Shown here: one piece after another, positions 52,774-53,988 of the stretch
Position numbering within the stretch: the stretch's first letter is position 1
How the letters are laid out: each line of letters opens with the position of its first letter
DNA from: Synergistales bacterium 58_81
Lineage (GTDB): Bacteria > Synergistota > Synergistia > Synergistales > Thermovirgaceae
Direction: 5' to 3'
DNA length: 53,988 nucleotides
NCBI GenBank assembly: GCA_001509095.1
Contig: LGGV01000002.1
Location: 1-53,988, forward strand
Notes under the pieces: generated by a model
The model's database searches: none
Told to the model about the DNA's origin: nothing
Seen by the model: the letters and a program-made list of their open reading frames with translations, nothing else
Program-made: the position numbers and the translations under genes

Positions 52774-53769
52774 ATGGATCCCGTTCTTAACACTAAGGTG
52801 TCGGTTCTGAAAGAGCTGATCGATGCCGGAGGACAGACAGTCTCGGGTGGAGCTATATGCCGATCCCTGGGCCTTTCCCGGCAGTCTGTGTGGAAGGCCG
52901 TCAAGGCCCTCCGGGAAGATGGATACGCCATCAGTTCCGTCCCGGTAAAGGGTTACAGGTTCGTATCTTCACCGGCCAACGACCTGGAACCCTCCTGGAT
53001 AGAGGCTGCTCTCTTCGACTGCCCATGGGGGCACCCTGTACTCTACTGGAAGAGCCTGGACTCTACCCAGACGCAGGCAAAAGACCTTGCACGGAAGGGA
53101 GCCAGGGAAGGACTTGTCGTAACTACCGATTACCAGGCCTCCGGGAGGGGAAGACTTGGCAGAAAGTGGGTCTCGGCATCAGAGGGCGGGATCTATTTCT
53201 CCGTTGTTATCCGCCCGGCACTGCCCCCCGAGTCCATCCAGGTCCTGAGCCTTGTGTCGGCCATGTCGGTCCAGGATGCGATACTGAACATCTGTGGAGT
53301 GAAGTGTCAGCTTAAATGGCCTAACGACATCCTCTGGGATGGAGCAAAGCTTTGCGGGATCCTTACCGAAGTATCCAGTGAACCGGGTCTGGTCCATTTC
53401 GCGGTCACAGGGATCGGGATCAACGCCAACTCCAGTGAAATGCCTCTCGGGGACGGGGCTGAAGCCATATCCCTCTCCTCCATTATCGGCAGGAGAGTTC
53501 ACAGGGGAGAGATCGTCGCCGGCGTCATCCGGGCCCTGAACAGGGCCGTAAGGGAACTGGAGTCGGACAAGGGGGTCGGGAAGGCACTGGCCGAATATTC
53601 CTCAAGGTGTGACACCCTGGGTAGAAAGGTCCGTGTCGTCTTTGACGGAGGGGAGATAAACGGCGAGGCGGTCGCCGTTGGGGAAAAGGGCGAGATCATT
53701 GTCAGGACCGGTAACGGGACCCGTTCCTTCACCTCCGCAGACGTGAAACACCTCAGATCCTTTGACTGA
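52774..53769 (+). CDS. birA: Biotin operon repressor / biotin--[acetyl-CoA-carboxylase] ligase
   Basis: Attaches biotin to biotin carboxyl carrier proteins and, through its N-terminal domain, probably represses biotin genes. The 331-residue protein has a winged helix-turn-helix (about 20-62, GLSRQSVWKAVKAL), the biotinyl-AMP loop GRGRLGRKW (124-132), WPNDILW with KLCGILTEV, and a C-terminal SH3-like cap. ATG 52774 begins the family-like part; a GTG at 52741 in frame is possible. It is divergent from prfB and ends four bases from the converging gene at the window edge. Confidence 0.93.
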   Translation: MDPVLNTKVSVLKELIDAGGQTVSGGAICRSLGLSRQSVWKAVKALREDGYAISSVPVKGYRFVSSPANDLEPSWIEAALFDCPWGHPVLYWKSLDSTQTQAKDLARKGAREGLVVTTDYQASGRGRLGRKWVSASEGGIYFSVVIRPALPPESIQVLSLVSAMSVQDAILNICGVKCQLKWPNDILWDGAKLCGILTEVSSEPGLVHFAVTGIGINANSSEMPLGDGAEAISLSSIIGRRVHRGEIVAGVIRALNRAVRELESDKGVGKALAEYSSRCDTLGRKVRVVFDGGEINGEAVAVGEKGEIIVRTGNGTRSFTSADVKHLRSFD

Positions 53770-53773
53770 ACTC

Positions 53774-53988
53774 TCAGGGATGCCTCCTTAGAAAGTCCCA
53801 GATCCTAAGGTACTGGTCATAAAGAAAGAGGATGAAGTCCCCCTCCATCCTTGGAGCGGGAAGCTCTATGGATCTGGAGTTCTCCTCGAGCCTTTCCCTT
53901 ACCACGTCTGGTGTCCATGGGTCCACTACAATTATCCAGCCCTGTCTTCTCGCTTCACCAAGGGCGGTATCGAGGACATCCATGGCTT
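53774..53988 (-). CDS. 3' end of an unidentified protein (partial, 5' end beyond window)
   Basis: The reading frame is open to the right edge, so only the last ~71 residues are visible. They include ALGEARRQGWIIVVDPW and end in YLRIWDFLRRHP. The pattern suggests a soluble alpha/beta protein with an aromatic, charged C-terminus. I do not recognise the family. An ATG at 53983 could also start a 69-residue protein, but continuation upstream is more likely. Confidence 0.5.
   Translation of the reverse strand, partial: AMDVLDTALGEARRQGWIIVVDPWTPDVVRERLEENSRSIELPAPRMEGDFILFLYDQYLRIWDFLRRHP

Overview
This window most likely comes from a diderm, anaerobic, amino-acid-fermenting bacterium, and the gene content points to Synergistota. 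That placement is an inference. It rests on a bacterial V-type ATPase operon, a four-subunit 2-oxoacid:ferredoxin oxidoreductase next to a multi-subunit amino-acid/imino-acid dehydrogenase, an outer-membrane lipid transport system (MlaE, MlaF, MlaD), and the absence of sporulation genes other than a stand-alone S55 (SpoIVB-type) peptidase. The DNA is moderately GC-rich. Nearly all genes lie on the minus strand; only yerC-like, hypF and birA lie on the plus strand. There are no insertion sequences, phage genes, CRISPR arrays or rRNA genes, and no gene-free stretch exceeds 300 bases.

Layout from left to right, with minus-strand operons read from right to left. Positions 1-5768 hold the V-type ATPase genes in the order ntpF-I-K-E-C-G-A, cut off inside ntpA. 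A tRNA-Gly and rlmD follow (6002-7422). Positions 7546-10268 hold korDABC. Positions 10481-13873 hold five genes for an FAD, Fe-S and probably NAD-linked dehydrogenase resembling dye-linked L-proline dehydrogenase or HcnABC. Positions 14023-17152 hold acpS-nnr-tsaE-tsaB. tRNA-Val comes next. Positions 17657-28974 hold glnS-tilS-hpt-ftsH, then a terminator, then uvrB-uvrA-rlmB. A cluster of tRNA-Leu, tRNA-fMet and tRNA-Met (29176-29446) is divergent from a small TrpR-like regulator. Positions 29955-37957 hold a Ca2+-type P-ATPase, mnmA, a Lon-family protease, nth and a DUF362-ferredoxin protein. A lone hypF (plus strand) follows.

Positions 40418-52664 form one tightly packed minus-strand run of twelve genes: prfB (with the classical programmed +1 frameshift), an S55 peptidase, mlaE, mlaF, mlaD, tmk, holB, ricT, ftsY, DUF4416, purB and glpX. 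The window ends with plus-strand birA meeting the 3' end of an unidentified minus-strand gene.

Several features deserve attention. The V-ATPase ring subunit keeps the full Na+-ligand set known from Enterococcus hirae, suggesting a sodium economy. The MlaD protein carries a C-terminal beta-rich domain ending in Tyr-Arg-Phe, which looks like a fused outer-membrane barrel. The five-gene dehydrogenase beside korDABC may feed electrons from amino-acid oxidation into both ferredoxin and NAD. Many genes start with TTG, often behind a strong ribosome-binding site and overlapping the gene before. Start codons given here were chosen from ribosome-binding sites and family lengths; stop codons are firmer than starts.
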